DNA from: Marinagarivorans sp. UBA5868
GTDB lineage: Bacteria; Pseudomonadota; Gammaproteobacteria; Pseudomonadales; Cellvibrionaceae
NCBI GenBank assembly: GCA_002432095.1
Contig: DJFQ01000216.1
Coordinates: 1 to 6,869 of the forward strand
Length of the DNA: 6,869 nt
Reading direction: 5' to 3'
Shown here: positions 1 through 6,542 of the stretch, piece by piece
Numbering within the stretch: position 1 is the stretch's first letter
How the letters are laid out: every line of letters starts with the position of its first letter
Notes under the pieces: model-generated
What the model saw: only the letters and a program-made list of their open reading frames with translations
The model's database searches: none
Told to the model about the DNA's origin: nothing
Position numbers and translations under genes: made by a program

Positions 1-647
1 CCGATAATGCGGCGAGCGCCGACCATTTTGGCTCCCTGAATCACATTCAAGCCGATACCGCCTAAACCAAAAACGGCGACGGTCGAACCCGGCTCCACTT
101 TCATCGTGAACACCACCGCGCCTATGCCGGTGGTAACGCCGCAGCCGATGTAACAGACTTTATCGAAGGGCGCGTCCTCGCGAATTTTCGCCAGAGCGAT
201 TTCCGGCAATACGGTGTAATTGGAAAATGTGGAACAGCCCATGTAATGCAGAATTGGCTTGCCATCGAGACTGAAGCGACTGGTACCATCGGGCATCAAA
301 CCACGGCCTTGGGTACTGCGAATGGATTGGCACAAATTGGTTTTAGGGTGTAGACAGTATTCGCATTCCCGACATTCTGGCGTGTACAACGGAATAACGT
401 GGTCGCCCTTCTTTAGCGATTTCACACCCGGACCCACGTCCACCACCACACCCGCGCCTTCGTGACCGAGGATGGCGGGAAACTGGCCCTCTGGATCATC
501 CCCGGAAAGGGTGAAGGCGTCGGTGTGACAAACGCCCGTGGCCTTGATCTCTACCAGCACTTCACCGGCGTTTGGGCCTTGCAGATCAACATCAACAATA
601 TCCAATGGTTTACCGGCGGCAAACGCCACCGCTGCACGCGTCTTCAT
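1..647 (-). CDS. frmA: S-(hydroxymethyl)glutathione dehydrogenase / class III alcohol dehydrogenase, partial (3' end outside window)
   Basis: Cytosolic zinc enzyme that oxidises S-hydroxymethylglutathione, formed spontaneously from formaldehyde and glutathione, to S-formylglutathione with NAD+; class III enzymes also reduce S-nitrosoglutathione. The first 215 residues are present and the frame stays open through the left edge; the family is about 370 residues long. Visible catalytic-zinc ligands are Cys40 (GVCHTDAF), His62-Glu63 (LGHEGAG) and Cys169 (IGCGVTTG). The structural-zinc cysteines are at 92, 95, 98 and 106 (CRECEYC...NLC). A Rossmann nucleotide-binding glycine motif (FGLGGIG) sits at 193-199. 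The segments [14 protein letters not shown] and [13 protein letters not shown] are diagnostic of class III rather than ethanol-type dehydrogenases. The ATG at 647 aligns with the usual MK(T/S)RAAVAF start and has AGGGGG four bases upstream. An S-formylglutathione hydrolase gene (frmB/fghA) often follows, but that would lie outside the window. Identity is very secure; the symbol follows E. coli usage (adhC is a synonym). Confidence 0.97.
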   Translation of the reverse strand, partial: MKTRAAVAFAAGKPLDIVDVDLQGPNAGEVLVEIKATGVCHTDAFTLSGDDPEGQFPAILGHEGAGVVVDVGPGVKSLKKGDHVIPLYTPECRECEYCLHPKTNLCQSIRSTQGRGLMPDGTSRFSLDGKPILHYMGCSTFSNYTVLPEIALAKIREDAPFDKVCYIGCGVTTGIGAVVFTMKVEPGSTVAVFGLGGIGLNVIQGAKMVGARRII

Positions 648-650
648 AAC

Positions 651-661
651 ACCCCCTGGGG
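651..661 (-). promoter_or_regulatory. frmA ribosome binding site within a G/C-tract palindrome
   Basis: The minus strand reads CCCCAGGGGGT just before GTT-ATG. AGGGGG is a serviceable though non-consensus Shine-Dalgarno, four bases from the start codon. The adjoining CCCC makes CCCC-A-GGGG a short palindrome at 653-661. The ribosome-binding role is likely from position. A regulatory role for the palindrome is only a possibility: FrmR/CsoR-family repressors bind G/C-tract operators, but no such regulator gene is seen here. Confidence 0.5.
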
Positions 662-680
662 CTGGATTGGAGAGTCCGCC

Positions 681-709
681 ATTCTTCCCCTCCCCGACCC
701 AGGAATCAA
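681..709 (-). promoter_or_regulatory. candidate sigma70-type promoter for frmA
   Basis: On the minus strand TTGATT (704-709) is followed after exactly 17 bases by AAGAAT (681-686). Each hexamer matches the -35/-10 consensus at four of six positions. The predicted start of transcription falls near 674, giving a leader of about 27 bases that contains the frmA ribosome binding site. The location between two functionally unrelated genes supports a separate promoter, but the match is moderate, and the spacer is G-rich. Read-through from the acyltransferase gene is the alternative. Confidence 0.4.
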
Positions 710-738
710 TGCCAAAAAAGGCTTTCAGCTTCGATCCG

Positions 739-2727
739 TCAGGGTTCCGCCTGAACACCGGTGATATTGCGCTGGTCCTGAGTGTTGATGTCTTCCAGAA
801 GAATGGCGGCCCCTGCGATGCTTAAATGATCATCATCAAAGTACAGTGATTTACCGTCGCGAACGGCCGGGCAATAACCATCGCGGCAAAAAATATCGAA
901 AGGTTTGATAGCGACAAGTTGGTCGGAATACGGCAGCGAATCCAGCTTCTGCAGAATGTATTGGTTGCGTTCACGGTAATAATCCGCTGTTGTGGTTTGC
1001 TCCACCGGTAGCAGCGTTTCGTCGGCGAAGGCCACCTTGGGAAATACGGCTTTTTCCACATGCAGCGGCAATTCCGGCATAGGATAAATAACATGGACCT
1101 TTTTCCCGGCCGCTATTAGACGGTCGATCATGGTGTTAAAGCTTCGCCAGTAAAGCTCCCGCGCCGCCGCCTCATTAAGCGGCTCTGCGGTAAGCATATG
1201 CTCCGAAGGATCTTCATGAGGCACGCCGGGATAATCGTCAATTTGATCGCCGTGGAGAAATAAACTGTAACGAAAACCCAGCAGCACATTACGAATTTCG
1301 TCGTGCTGCTCCAAATATGTGACGGCGTCATTTATCCACTGATGACAACCTTTTACATCCACCTCGAACAGCAGCGCAGGCGGGCAGGCAGAATAACTCA
1401 AATGCAATACGCCCTGATTTTGCGGCTTCAATTTCTCTGCAAGAGCGTAGGCGGGTTCGACCATATGGCTGTCGCCAAACGCAGCCCAGGTAATCTGATC
1501 ACCGAAATAACGGCAGGCTTTATTCGCGTCGAAGGTCTCGCCAAATGACTGGTGACATTCATTGCGTTTGGGGCTGGGACGAATGCTCGCGGAATAATCC
1601 ACATCGGCGCGCGCGTTAAATCCTTTGGTCAGATGTCCCGCCAGCCCTATTACGATAAACGTCGACAAAAATGCGGCCGATCCTGTAAATATCGCCCGCC
1701 GCGAATAGCGCTTGCGATCACGGAACACCTGCTCAACATATTTCCAGCTCAAATACGCCAGTATGAAGGTAAGCACGATAGCAACTGCGAAAGCCAGTGC
1801 GGGTGGTTCGCCAATCCATTTGAGGCGCAGGAATGAGAACAAGGGCTGATGCCATAAATACAGCGAGTAGGAAATCAAACCGATACCCACCAAAATTCGT
1901 TGTGATAATAATCGCCAGGCCCAAGTGCCCGGTTGCGCAAACATAACCAAAAGACAAGCACCAACCACCGGCACCAGCGCATACACGCTGGGAAATGGCG
2001 TATTCACATCAAAAACGGCGATGGCATAAATAATGGCTAACAAACCTGCAAAACTGAGCAATTGATTAGCGCCGGCGTTACGGGTTAATGCCGCCGCTGG
2101 GACAAGCGCGACCAGAGCACCGAGCACCAATTCCCAAGTGCGGCTGAAGATCAAAAAGAAATTGGCGGTCAGCTCGCCTTTCGCCAGCAGAAAGTGTGCA
2201 AAAGCAAGCGAGGCTAGCGCGAGCACAATCATCGCGCCATATAGCACACGTCGGCCAAACGGCATCAACGCCATAATGAGCAGTGGGAAAAACACATAGA
2301 ACTGTTCCTCCACTCCCAGGCTCCAGGTGTGCAAAAGGGGTTTTTCATCGGCTTCGGTGGCGAAATAATTGGTGGTTAAATAGAAATAAATATTGGCGGC
2401 AAATAACATGACCGCCACTACGCTCTGGGCATATTGCGTTAAATAATTTGGCGGCATCAACAAATAGGCTGCAATCGTACTGCAGGCCACCACCACCGCC
2501 AGCGCCGGCATAATCCTCCGCGCGCGCCGCTCGTAAAAATCCACCAGGGAAAAGCGCTGCCGCTCCACATCCTTCATGATAATGGAGGTAATCAAATAGC
2601 CGCTGATGACAAAGAAAATATCCACGCCGACATAACCGCCGGCAAAGCCGGGAGCACCCGCGTGAAAAAGAATCACCGGGATGACGGCGATTGCCCGCAA
2701 ACCATCCACTTCTGCTCTGTATTGCAT
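739..2727 (-). CDS. Acyltransferase-3 family membrane O-acyltransferase with C-terminal SGNH domain (OafA-like)
   Basis: Predicted 662-residue inner-membrane enzyme. Known fused AT3-SGNH proteins take an acyl (usually acetyl) group across the membrane and place it on a periplasmic or surface glycan such as O-antigen. The N-terminal AT3 domain (about 1-350) has the DGLRAIAV motif with Arg11, His22 in [15 protein letters not shown] (about 39-48), [12 protein letters not shown] (64-75) and [12 protein letters not shown] (133-144), with about ten hydrophobic helices. A further helix at about 355-374 leads to the SGNH domain. This carries FGDSH with Ser420 and the C-terminal DxxH pair Asp631/His634 (DDDHLS). 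Six periplasmic cysteines fall in close pairs (391/405, 448/461, 614/619), suggesting disulfides. The start at 2727 is preferred over the in-frame ATG at 2823: the domain begins right after it and GGAGTGGAGT precedes it, whereas the 2823 start has no Shine-Dalgarno and adds 32 atypical residues. The family is secure; the glycan substrate cannot be told from sequence. It follows flhB after 212 nt, so it probably has its own promoter. Confidence 0.93.
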   Translation of the reverse strand: MQYRAEVDGLRAIAVIPVILFHAGAPGFAGGYVGVDIFFVISGYLITSIIMKDVERQRFSLVDFYERRARRIMPALAVVVACSTIAAYLLMPPNYLTQYAQSVVAVMLFAANIYFYLTTNYFATEADEKPLLHTWSLGVEEQFYVFFPLLIMALMPFGRRVLYGAMIVLALASLAFAHFLLAKGELTANFFLIFSRTWELVLGALVALVPAAALTRNAGANQLLSFAGLLAIIYAIAVFDVNTPFPSVYALVPVVGACLLVMFAQPGTWAWRLLSQRILVGIGLISYSLYLWHQPLFSFLRLKWIGEPPALAFAVAIVLTFILAYLSWKYVEQVFRDRKRYSRRAIFTGSAAFLSTFIVIGLAGHLTKGFNARADVDYSASIRPSPKRNECHQSFGETFDANKACRYFGDQITWAAFGDSHMVEPAYALAEKLKPQNQGVLHLSYSACPPALLFEVDVKGCHQWINDAVTYLEQHDEIRNVLLGFRYSLFLHGDQIDDYPGVPHEDPSEHMLTAEPLNEAAARELYWRSFNTMIDRLIAAGKKVHVIYPMPELPLHVEKAVFPKVAFADETLLPVEQTTTADYYRERNQYILQKLDSLPYSDQLVAIKPFDIFCRDGYCPAVRDGKSLYFDDDHLSIAGAAILLEDINTQDQRNITGVQAEP

Positions 2728-2737
2728 ACTCCACTCC
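2728..2737 (-). promoter_or_regulatory. ribosome binding site fixing the acyltransferase start
   Basis: The minus strand reads GGAGTGGAGT immediately before ATG at 2727, a tandem GGAG. The distal GGAG is six bases from the start codon, which is good spacing; the proximal one is too close to be used. This decides for the 2727 start over the longer frame opening at 2823. Confidence 0.75.
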
Positions 2738-2749
2738 GCGCTAATCCAA

Positions 2750-2768
2750 TGCTTCGCCCAGCGAAGCA
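2750..2768 (-). promoter_or_regulatory. perfect 8-bp hairpin in the acyltransferase leader
   Basis: TGCTTCGC and GCGAAGCA flank a 3-base loop (TGG on the transcribed-sense strand), a perfect inverted repeat lying 12 bases upstream of the ribosome binding site. No T-run follows (next bases ATTGGATT), so it is not a standard intrinsic terminator. It could stabilise the 5' end of the transcript, attenuate read-through from flhB, or be a protein site. The repeat is certain; any function is inference. Confidence 0.55.
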
Positions 2769-2824
2769 CAACCGCGGGAATTCTAAGAGTGCTATGAATG
2801 GGAAAATGTACGCCAGGCGACATA

Positions 2825-2854
2825 CAAATAGGGTTGCAGCGGGGGAACCGTCAA
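2825..2854 (-). promoter_or_regulatory. weak candidate promoter for the acyltransferase gene
   Basis: TTGACG (2849-2854, five of six to the -35 consensus) is followed after 18 bases by TATTTG (2825-2830, only the first three bases fit -10). A second -10-like box, TAGAAT (2780-2785, five of six), lies closer to the gene but lacks a good -35. Its use would place the 8-bp hairpin near the very 5' end of the mRNA. A promoter somewhere in 2728-2939 is likely given the gap and change of function, but the exact one is uncertain. Confidence 0.25.
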
Positions 2855-2939
2855 ACTGTGCGGGTCGTTACAGGAAATGCAGGGACAGCCTGCGGTCTTG
2901 GGCCGGTTCGGGAAGTTAGGTGACGAAGGAAACAGTCAA

Positions 2940-4082
2940 CTACGGCTTCTCCGGGAAAACCATATCCTTGGGCACTTTGATATTGCTAGGAAAGTCAGGC
3001 CGCTCTCCCCTGCCCCGGCGGAAGTTACGCAGTTGAAAGACATACGCGAGCACTTGAGCCACCGCCAGATACAGCCCCTGTGGAATTTCACTGTCGATCT
3101 CGGTGGTGTAGTAAACGGCGCGCGCCAGCACCGGTGAGCGGACGTGCTCGATTTTATATTCACTGGCGATTTCGCGGATTTTCATTGCCGTCTGGTCGAT
3201 GCCTTTGGCAAGCAATATGGGAGTGGCCATGGTATCTGGGTCGTATTTCAATGCCACCGCAAAATGCGTCGGGTTGGTAATAATCACATCCGCCTTGGGC
3301 ACGGATGCCATCTGTCGGCGGTTGGCCATTTCTCTCTGCATCTGCCGCATACGGCCTTTGACTTCAGGTTTACCTTCCGAATCTTTCATCTCATCTTTGA
3401 TGTCCTGACGCGACATCTTCAGGTTTTTGGCGTGCTCCCACATTTGGAAGGGCACATCCACCGCGGCGATTAAAATAGTCGAGCAACTAATCAGCAGGGT
3501 TGCCCAGAGGCTGATATGAAGGGAGTGGCGGATACCAGTTTCCAAGCTTTCCCGACCGAGACCGAGCAGTTGTGACTCAAACATATTGAGGGTCAAAAAT
3601 GCCACAAACACCACCACCAGAACTTTGCCGATGGATTTACCCAGCTCAACCAACGACTTCATCGAAAACATGCGTTTGAGCCCGGCGAGAGGATCAATGC
3701 GGCTGAACTTCGGCATGATTGACTTACTACTAAAAAGAAAGCCGCCTAGCGCCGTAGGCCCCACGATTGCGGCAAACAACAACACAGCAAAGATTGGCAA
3801 CAGTGCCCATAAAGCATCAAAAAAAGACGAGCCCAGTTGCGCGAGCATTTTATTTGGATCGAAGATAATTTCCCGCTCCAGGGAAAAATTAAACCGCAAT
3901 ATGTTGAGAAGGGTGTCGGCGACTTTGCCGCCAAATATCCAAAGGCCAACAGTCCCCATAATTAATACGGCAGAGGTAGTGAGATCCCGCGAGCGGGGAA
4001 TCTGCCCTTCTTCACGCGCCTTTTCCTGCCGCCTGGGGGTGGCCTCTTCGGTTTTTTCCTGGGCGCTGTCATCGTCTGCCAT
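2940..4082 (-). CDS. flhB: Flagellar type III export protein FlhB (substrate-specificity switch)
   Basis: Inner-membrane export-gate component of 380 residues, a normal family length. FlhB wraps the FliPQR channel and, through autocleavage of its cytoplasmic domain, switches export from rod/hook proteins to filament proteins when hook length is reached. The N-terminal cytoplasmic signature KTEEATPRRQEKAREEGQIP (10-29) is present. Four hydrophobic helices lie near 34-52, 88-110, 140-165 and 188-210. A charged linker (about 218-265) leads to the cleavage motif NPTH at 270-273, with predicted cleavage between Asn270 and Pro271, then the conserved C-domain (HFAVALKYD ... SPVLARAVYY ... IPQGLYLAVAQVLAYV). 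The ATG at 4082 has AGAGGTGAG eight bases upstream (4091-4099), overlapping the fliR stop, and there is a 15-nt gap to fliR. It is the last flagellar gene visible here; flhA does not follow. The short tail after residue 360 is basic/proline-containing, as is common for FlhB. Confidence 0.98.
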   Translation of the reverse strand: MADDDSAQEKTEEATPRRQEKAREEGQIPRSRDLTTSAVLIMGTVGLWIFGGKVADTLLNILRFNFSLEREIIFDPNKMLAQLGSSFFDALWALLPIFAVLLFAAIVGPTALGGFLFSSKSIMPKFSRIDPLAGLKRMFSMKSLVELGKSIGKVLVVVFVAFLTLNMFESQLLGLGRESLETGIRHSLHISLWATLLISCSTILIAAVDVPFQMWEHAKNLKMSRQDIKDEMKDSEGKPEVKGRMRQMQREMANRRQMASVPKADVIITNPTHFAVALKYDPDTMATPILLAKGIDQTAMKIREIASEYKIEHVRSPVLARAVYYTTEIDSEIPQGLYLAVAQVLAYVFQLRNFRRGRGERPDFPSNIKVPKDMVFPEKP

Positions 4083-4097
4083 AACCGCCGCTCACCT

Positions 4098-4877
4098 CTA
4101 CTGCAAACGCAGCAGCTCCCGCGCAAATAAAAATCCTTCCGCCATAAATCCCTCAAAATGCATATCAAAAGTGGCCAGCCCAAGCCACACCAGGAACATG
4201 CCGCAAATCAGGGTAAAGGGAAAACCGATGGCAAAAATATTCAGTTGCGGAGCCGCACGGCTCATAATTCCGAAAGCAATATTCACCACCAGCAGTGATG
4301 TCATTACCGGCAGGGACATTACCAGCGCACTGGCGAACAACCACCCTCCCAGGTTCACCACCTGAAATGACTGCTCGCGGGAAAATTCGAAATGACTCGG
4401 CGGCAGTGACTGAAAGCTCTGTAAAAGCATTTCGATCAATAACAAATGCCCATTTACCGCAATGAACATCAGCGTCACCATCACCAAAAAAAACTGCGAT
4501 AACACGGTGGTTTGTACACCGTTGGTGGGATCGTTCATGGACGCGAAGCCCAGCCCCATTTTCATCGCCAGATATTGGCCACAAAGCACAAATACCTGAA
4601 AAACCACTTGAAAGCCAAAACCCAGCGCGACGCCGATAAGCAGTTCATGCAACACCAGAATAGCGGTGGATAACGACAAACTCGGTGCCACTTGCAATGG
4701 TGGCAACATAGGCACCACCATCATCGTCAAAAACATGGCCGCGATAATGCGCGCCCGCGCCGGCACTATACGTGTGCCAATGACAGGCATGGTCATTAAC
4801 AATGCGCCAATCCGCGCGAACGGCAAAAAATACTGTTGGACGAACGCGGCGATTTGGCTATCGGTAATGGTTTCCAC
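4098..4877 (-). CDS. fliR: Flagellar biosynthetic protein FliR (export-gate subunit)
   Basis: Inner-membrane protein of 259 residues. In known export gates one FliR joins five FliP and four FliQ in a helical channel through which flagellar subunits pass. It is almost wholly hydrophobic, with about six membrane-embedded stretches. Conserved segments seen are FARIGALLMTMP (20-31), the QYLAMKMGLGFASMNDPTNG region (101-120), and GIMSRAAPQLNIFAIGFP (203-220). The start codon is GTG (4875-4877), four bases after the fliQ stop. No upstream in-frame ATG, GTG or TTG occurs before a stop, and the next internal Met is residue 28, inside the first helix, so GTG is the only sensible start. No Shine-Dalgarno is visible ahead of it, pointing to translation coupled to fliQ. 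The family assignment is secure. Confidence 0.97.
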   Translation of the reverse strand: METITDSQIAAFVQQYFLPFARIGALLMTMPVIGTRIVPARARIIAAMFLTMMVVPMLPPLQVAPSLSLSTAILVLHELLIGVALGFGFQVVFQVFVLCGQYLAMKMGLGFASMNDPTNGVQTTVLSQFFLVMVTLMFIAVNGHLLLIEMLLQSFQSLPPSHFEFSREQSFQVVNLGGWLFASALVMSLPVMTSLLVVNIAFGIMSRAAPQLNIFAIGFPFTLICGMFLVWLGLATFDMHFEGFMAEGFLFARELLRLQ

Positions 4878-4881
4878 GGAC

Positions 4882-5151
4882 TCAGCCGATGATATTCGGA
4901 ATGTCGATCATCAAGCGCTCGAACAAATCTGTCAGCTGCTGCACCAACCAAGGACCAGTCATCATAATGGTGGCCAAGGTGACAATCAGTCGCGGCAGAA
5001 AACTCAGTGTTTGTTCGTTGATTTGCGTTGCCGCCTGAAATGTACTCACAACCAACCCCACCATAAGGCTGGGACCAACAATCACCAGCACCATGATCAC
5101 CGTGAGATAAAAAGCACTACCAAATAAATCCAGCACCACTTCCTGCGTCAT
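4882..5151 (-). CDS. fliQ: Flagellar biosynthetic protein FliQ (export-gate subunit)
   Basis: Small inner-membrane protein of 89 residues, the usual FliQ size. It packs around the FliP/FliR core, in four copies in known gates, and forms part of the export channel's gating hairpins. Two hydrophobic hairpin helices are visible at about 13-37 and 55-75, joined by the conserved segment FQAATQINEQTLSFLPRL (39-56). The C-terminus ends in the typical LMIDIPNIIG. The ATG at 5151 is preceded by TGAGGTGAG with three bases between it and ATG. The gene starts 28 nt after the fliP stop and ends four bases before the fliR GTG. Confidence 0.98.
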   Translation of the reverse strand: MTQEVVLDLFGSAFYLTVIMVLVIVGPSLMVGLVVSTFQAATQINEQTLSFLPRLIVTLATIMMTGPWLVQQLTDLFERLMIDIPNIIG

Positions 5152-5179
5152 ATACTCACCTCATTCAAGCTTAACCAGC

Positions 5180-6019
5180 CTAAATACCGAAACTCGCGGC
5201 CAGCGTGCCAATGATCAGCGCCCAACCATCCACCAAAACGAACAACATAATTTTAAATGGCAGAGAGATAATCAGCGGCGACAGCATCATCATACCCATA
5301 GCCATCAACACACTGGCGACCACAATATCAATGACCAGAAACGGAATAAAAATAATAAAACCGATCTGAAAGGCTGTTTTGAGTTCGGAGGTAATAAAAG
5401 CCGGCATCAAGATGCTGAAGGGCACATCGTCGGGGCCGGCAACTTTGTCGCGACCTGAAATGCGAAAAAACAGGTCGAGATCACTTTCTCGGGTTTGCGC
5501 AATCATAAAGTCGTGAAATGGCTGACGGGTATTTTCCAACGCCTGGCGGGCGGTAATCTGCTCGGCGATATACGGCTGAATCGCCTGCTCATTCACCCGT
5601 TCAAACACCGGCGCCATAATAAAAAACGTGAGAAATAGCGATAAGCCAATCAAAATCTGATTCGATGGTGACTGCTGTAAACCCAATGCCTGCCGCAAAA
5701 TCGAAAATACAATAATGATGCGCGTAAAAGACGTCATCATCATCAGCATGGCCGGCAAAAAAGACAGCGCGGTCATCAGCAGCAAAATCTGCAGCGTAAC
5801 CGTGTAATCTTCCGAACCGTCCGGGTTGTTTTTGACTGTCAATACCGGCAGTGCAGGAATCGGCTGAAAGCCTGTAGGTACCGCGCCGGATTGTGCAGTT
5901 GGTTGACCCTGGGGTTGAGCTATTGGTTGTACCGGCGGCTCAGACACCTGGGCGAAAACGGGGTTGGCAATCCATAGTCCGAGCAAACAAAAAATCAGAA
6001 TTGACCGTGCACGAATCAT
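5180..6019 (-). CDS. fliP: Flagellar biosynthetic protein FliP (export-gate core), with enlarged periplasmic N-terminus
   Basis: Core channel subunit of the flagellar type III export gate, 279 residues, about 34 longer than E. coli FliP (245). Residues 1-23 form a cleavable signal peptide (basic MIRAR, hydrophobic core, ANPVFA before Gln24). Residues 24-60 are a Pro/Gln-rich linker ([13 protein letters not shown] and similar) that accounts for the extra length. The conserved body follows: [20 protein letters not shown] (88-107), [13 protein letters not shown] (128-140), the periplasmic loop with [14 protein letters not shown] (171-184), the family signature [16 protein letters not shown] (206-221), and [18 protein letters not shown] (231-248) with the methionine cluster that gates the channel. 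The ATG at 6019 overlaps the fliO stop by one base (TGATG) and has only a distant AGGGC upstream, so coupling to fliO is likely. This fits FliO's known role in FliP stability and assembly. Confidence 0.98.
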   Translation of the reverse strand: MIRARSILIFCLLGLWIANPVFAQVSEPPVQPIAQPQGQPTAQSGAVPTGFQPIPALPVLTVKNNPDGSEDYTVTLQILLLMTALSFLPAMLMMMTSFTRIIIVFSILRQALGLQQSPSNQILIGLSLFLTFFIMAPVFERVNEQAIQPYIAEQITARQALENTRQPFHDFMIAQTRESDLDLFFRISGRDKVAGPDDVPFSILMPAFITSELKTAFQIGFIIFIPFLVIDIVVASVLMAMGMMMLSPLIISLPFKIMLFVLVDGWALIIGTLAASFGI

Positions 6020-6489
6020 CAGGTTTTACTGCCCTGGGAGAGAAATTCCTGAAGTTTGCGGGAGAACTCCGTAGGCGATCGCGCAGAGAGATTTCCCCGC
6101 CGCTCACCAGTATCTGGAACCGGCAACACCGGCTCATCAAATACATGCAGCGTCACAATCCGTCCGGGAGTGACGCCCAACATCATCTGTCGTCCAGCCA
6201 CATCGACCAAAATAATTTTTTCCCGCGTCCCAAGAGGTTGCACCGCGAGGATTTTCATAAAAGAAGCATTACCCAAATTTCCGCCACTTAAGCGCCGGCT
6301 GACCCATGCCAACGTCAGAATTAAACCAATCACCACACCGAGGCCGACCAATGTTTGCAGCAGCGCTGCGGCACCCGAAGGCCGTGTTACCGTTTCTGCG
6401 CTCCATGCAATAAGCGGCGCCGCAAGCAGCAGGCTGCACAACAAAGCTTTGTTACCGCGACGCCAAATAATGCTTATTATTCTGTTCAT
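6019..6489 (-). CDS. fliO: Flagellar biosynthetic protein FliO (FliP assembly factor)
   Basis: Bitopic membrane protein of 156 residues from the chosen start. FliO is known to stabilise FliP and promote its ring assembly, and is not part of the final channel. An N-terminal hydrophobic segment (about 15-31, ending APLIAWSAE) looks like a signal peptide or first helix. The main membrane helix is at about 44-66 ([20 protein letters not shown] followed by VSRRL). The cytoplasmic domain has the FliO-type pattern [34 protein letters not shown] (78-111). The start at 6489 is preferred because GGGTGA lies seven bases upstream and a signal-like N-terminus follows directly. The in-frame ATG at 6537 would add 16 unremarkable residues and has no Shine-Dalgarno, but would leave only 5 nt after fliN. 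The gene lies between fliN and fliP as expected, and its stop overlaps the fliP start. FliO is poorly conserved, so context carries part of the call. Confidence 0.92.
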   Translation of the reverse strand: MNRIISIIWRRGNKALLCSLLLAAPLIAWSAETVTRPSGAAALLQTLVGLGVVIGLILTLAWVSRRLSGGNLGNASFMKILAVQPLGTREKIILVDVAGRQMMLGVTPGRIVTLHVFDEPVLPVPDTGERRGNLSARSPTEFSRKLQEFLSQGSKT

Positions 6490-6502
6490 GGGTAATTCAC
6501 CC
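6490..6502 (-). promoter_or_regulatory. RBS-sequestering mini-hairpin before fliO
   Basis: The 13 bases directly before the preferred fliO ATG read GGGTGAATTACCC. GGGT pairs with ACCC, and a G-T wobble can extend the stem to five pairs with a three-base loop. The first half, GGGTGA, is the only Shine-Dalgarno-like sequence near this start, so the stem would occlude it when folded. The repeat is seen directly; a role in setting fliO translation is inference, and such a short stem is only marginally stable. Confidence 0.35.
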
Positions 6503-6542
6503 GTCGTTAAATTAGGCTTTGGCTTTGGCCATTGCATTTACG

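Noticed and set aside
707..735. Possible terminator after the acyltransferase gene: a TTTTTT run on the minus strand next to GCT-GAA-AGC.
   Set aside because: The stem has only three contiguous pairs, with a bulge before further A-T pairs. The T-run is present but the hairpin is too weak to call.
259..825. Three plus-strand open frames (259-465, 462-764, 538-825) over the left part of the window.
   Set aside because: The first lies antisense to frmA; the other two run antisense from frmA across the intergenic gap, and the last reaches into the acyltransferase 3' end. Their translations are low-complexity or without family resemblance, while the minus strand encodes clear conserved enzymes.
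2728..2823. N-terminal extension of the acyltransferase to an ATG at 2823.
   Set aside because: The extra 32 residues resemble no AT3 N-terminus, no Shine-Dalgarno precedes 2823, and the ATG at 2727 has a strong tandem GGAG and starts right at the domain.
2879..2893. Inverted repeat GCAGG-5 nt-CCTGC downstream of flhB as an intrinsic terminator.
   Set aside because: The stem is only five pairs and is followed by ATTTCC rather than a run of T, so it does not meet the usual terminator pattern. It may still be a weak pause site.
3586..4365. Long plus-strand open frame (259 codons) antisense to flhB and fliR.
   Set aside because: The opposite strand holds unmistakable FlhB and FliR. The antisense product is rich in Ser/Arg/Asn/Lys with no recognisable domain, and the frame spans the fliR-flhB junction, as a chance shadow frame would.
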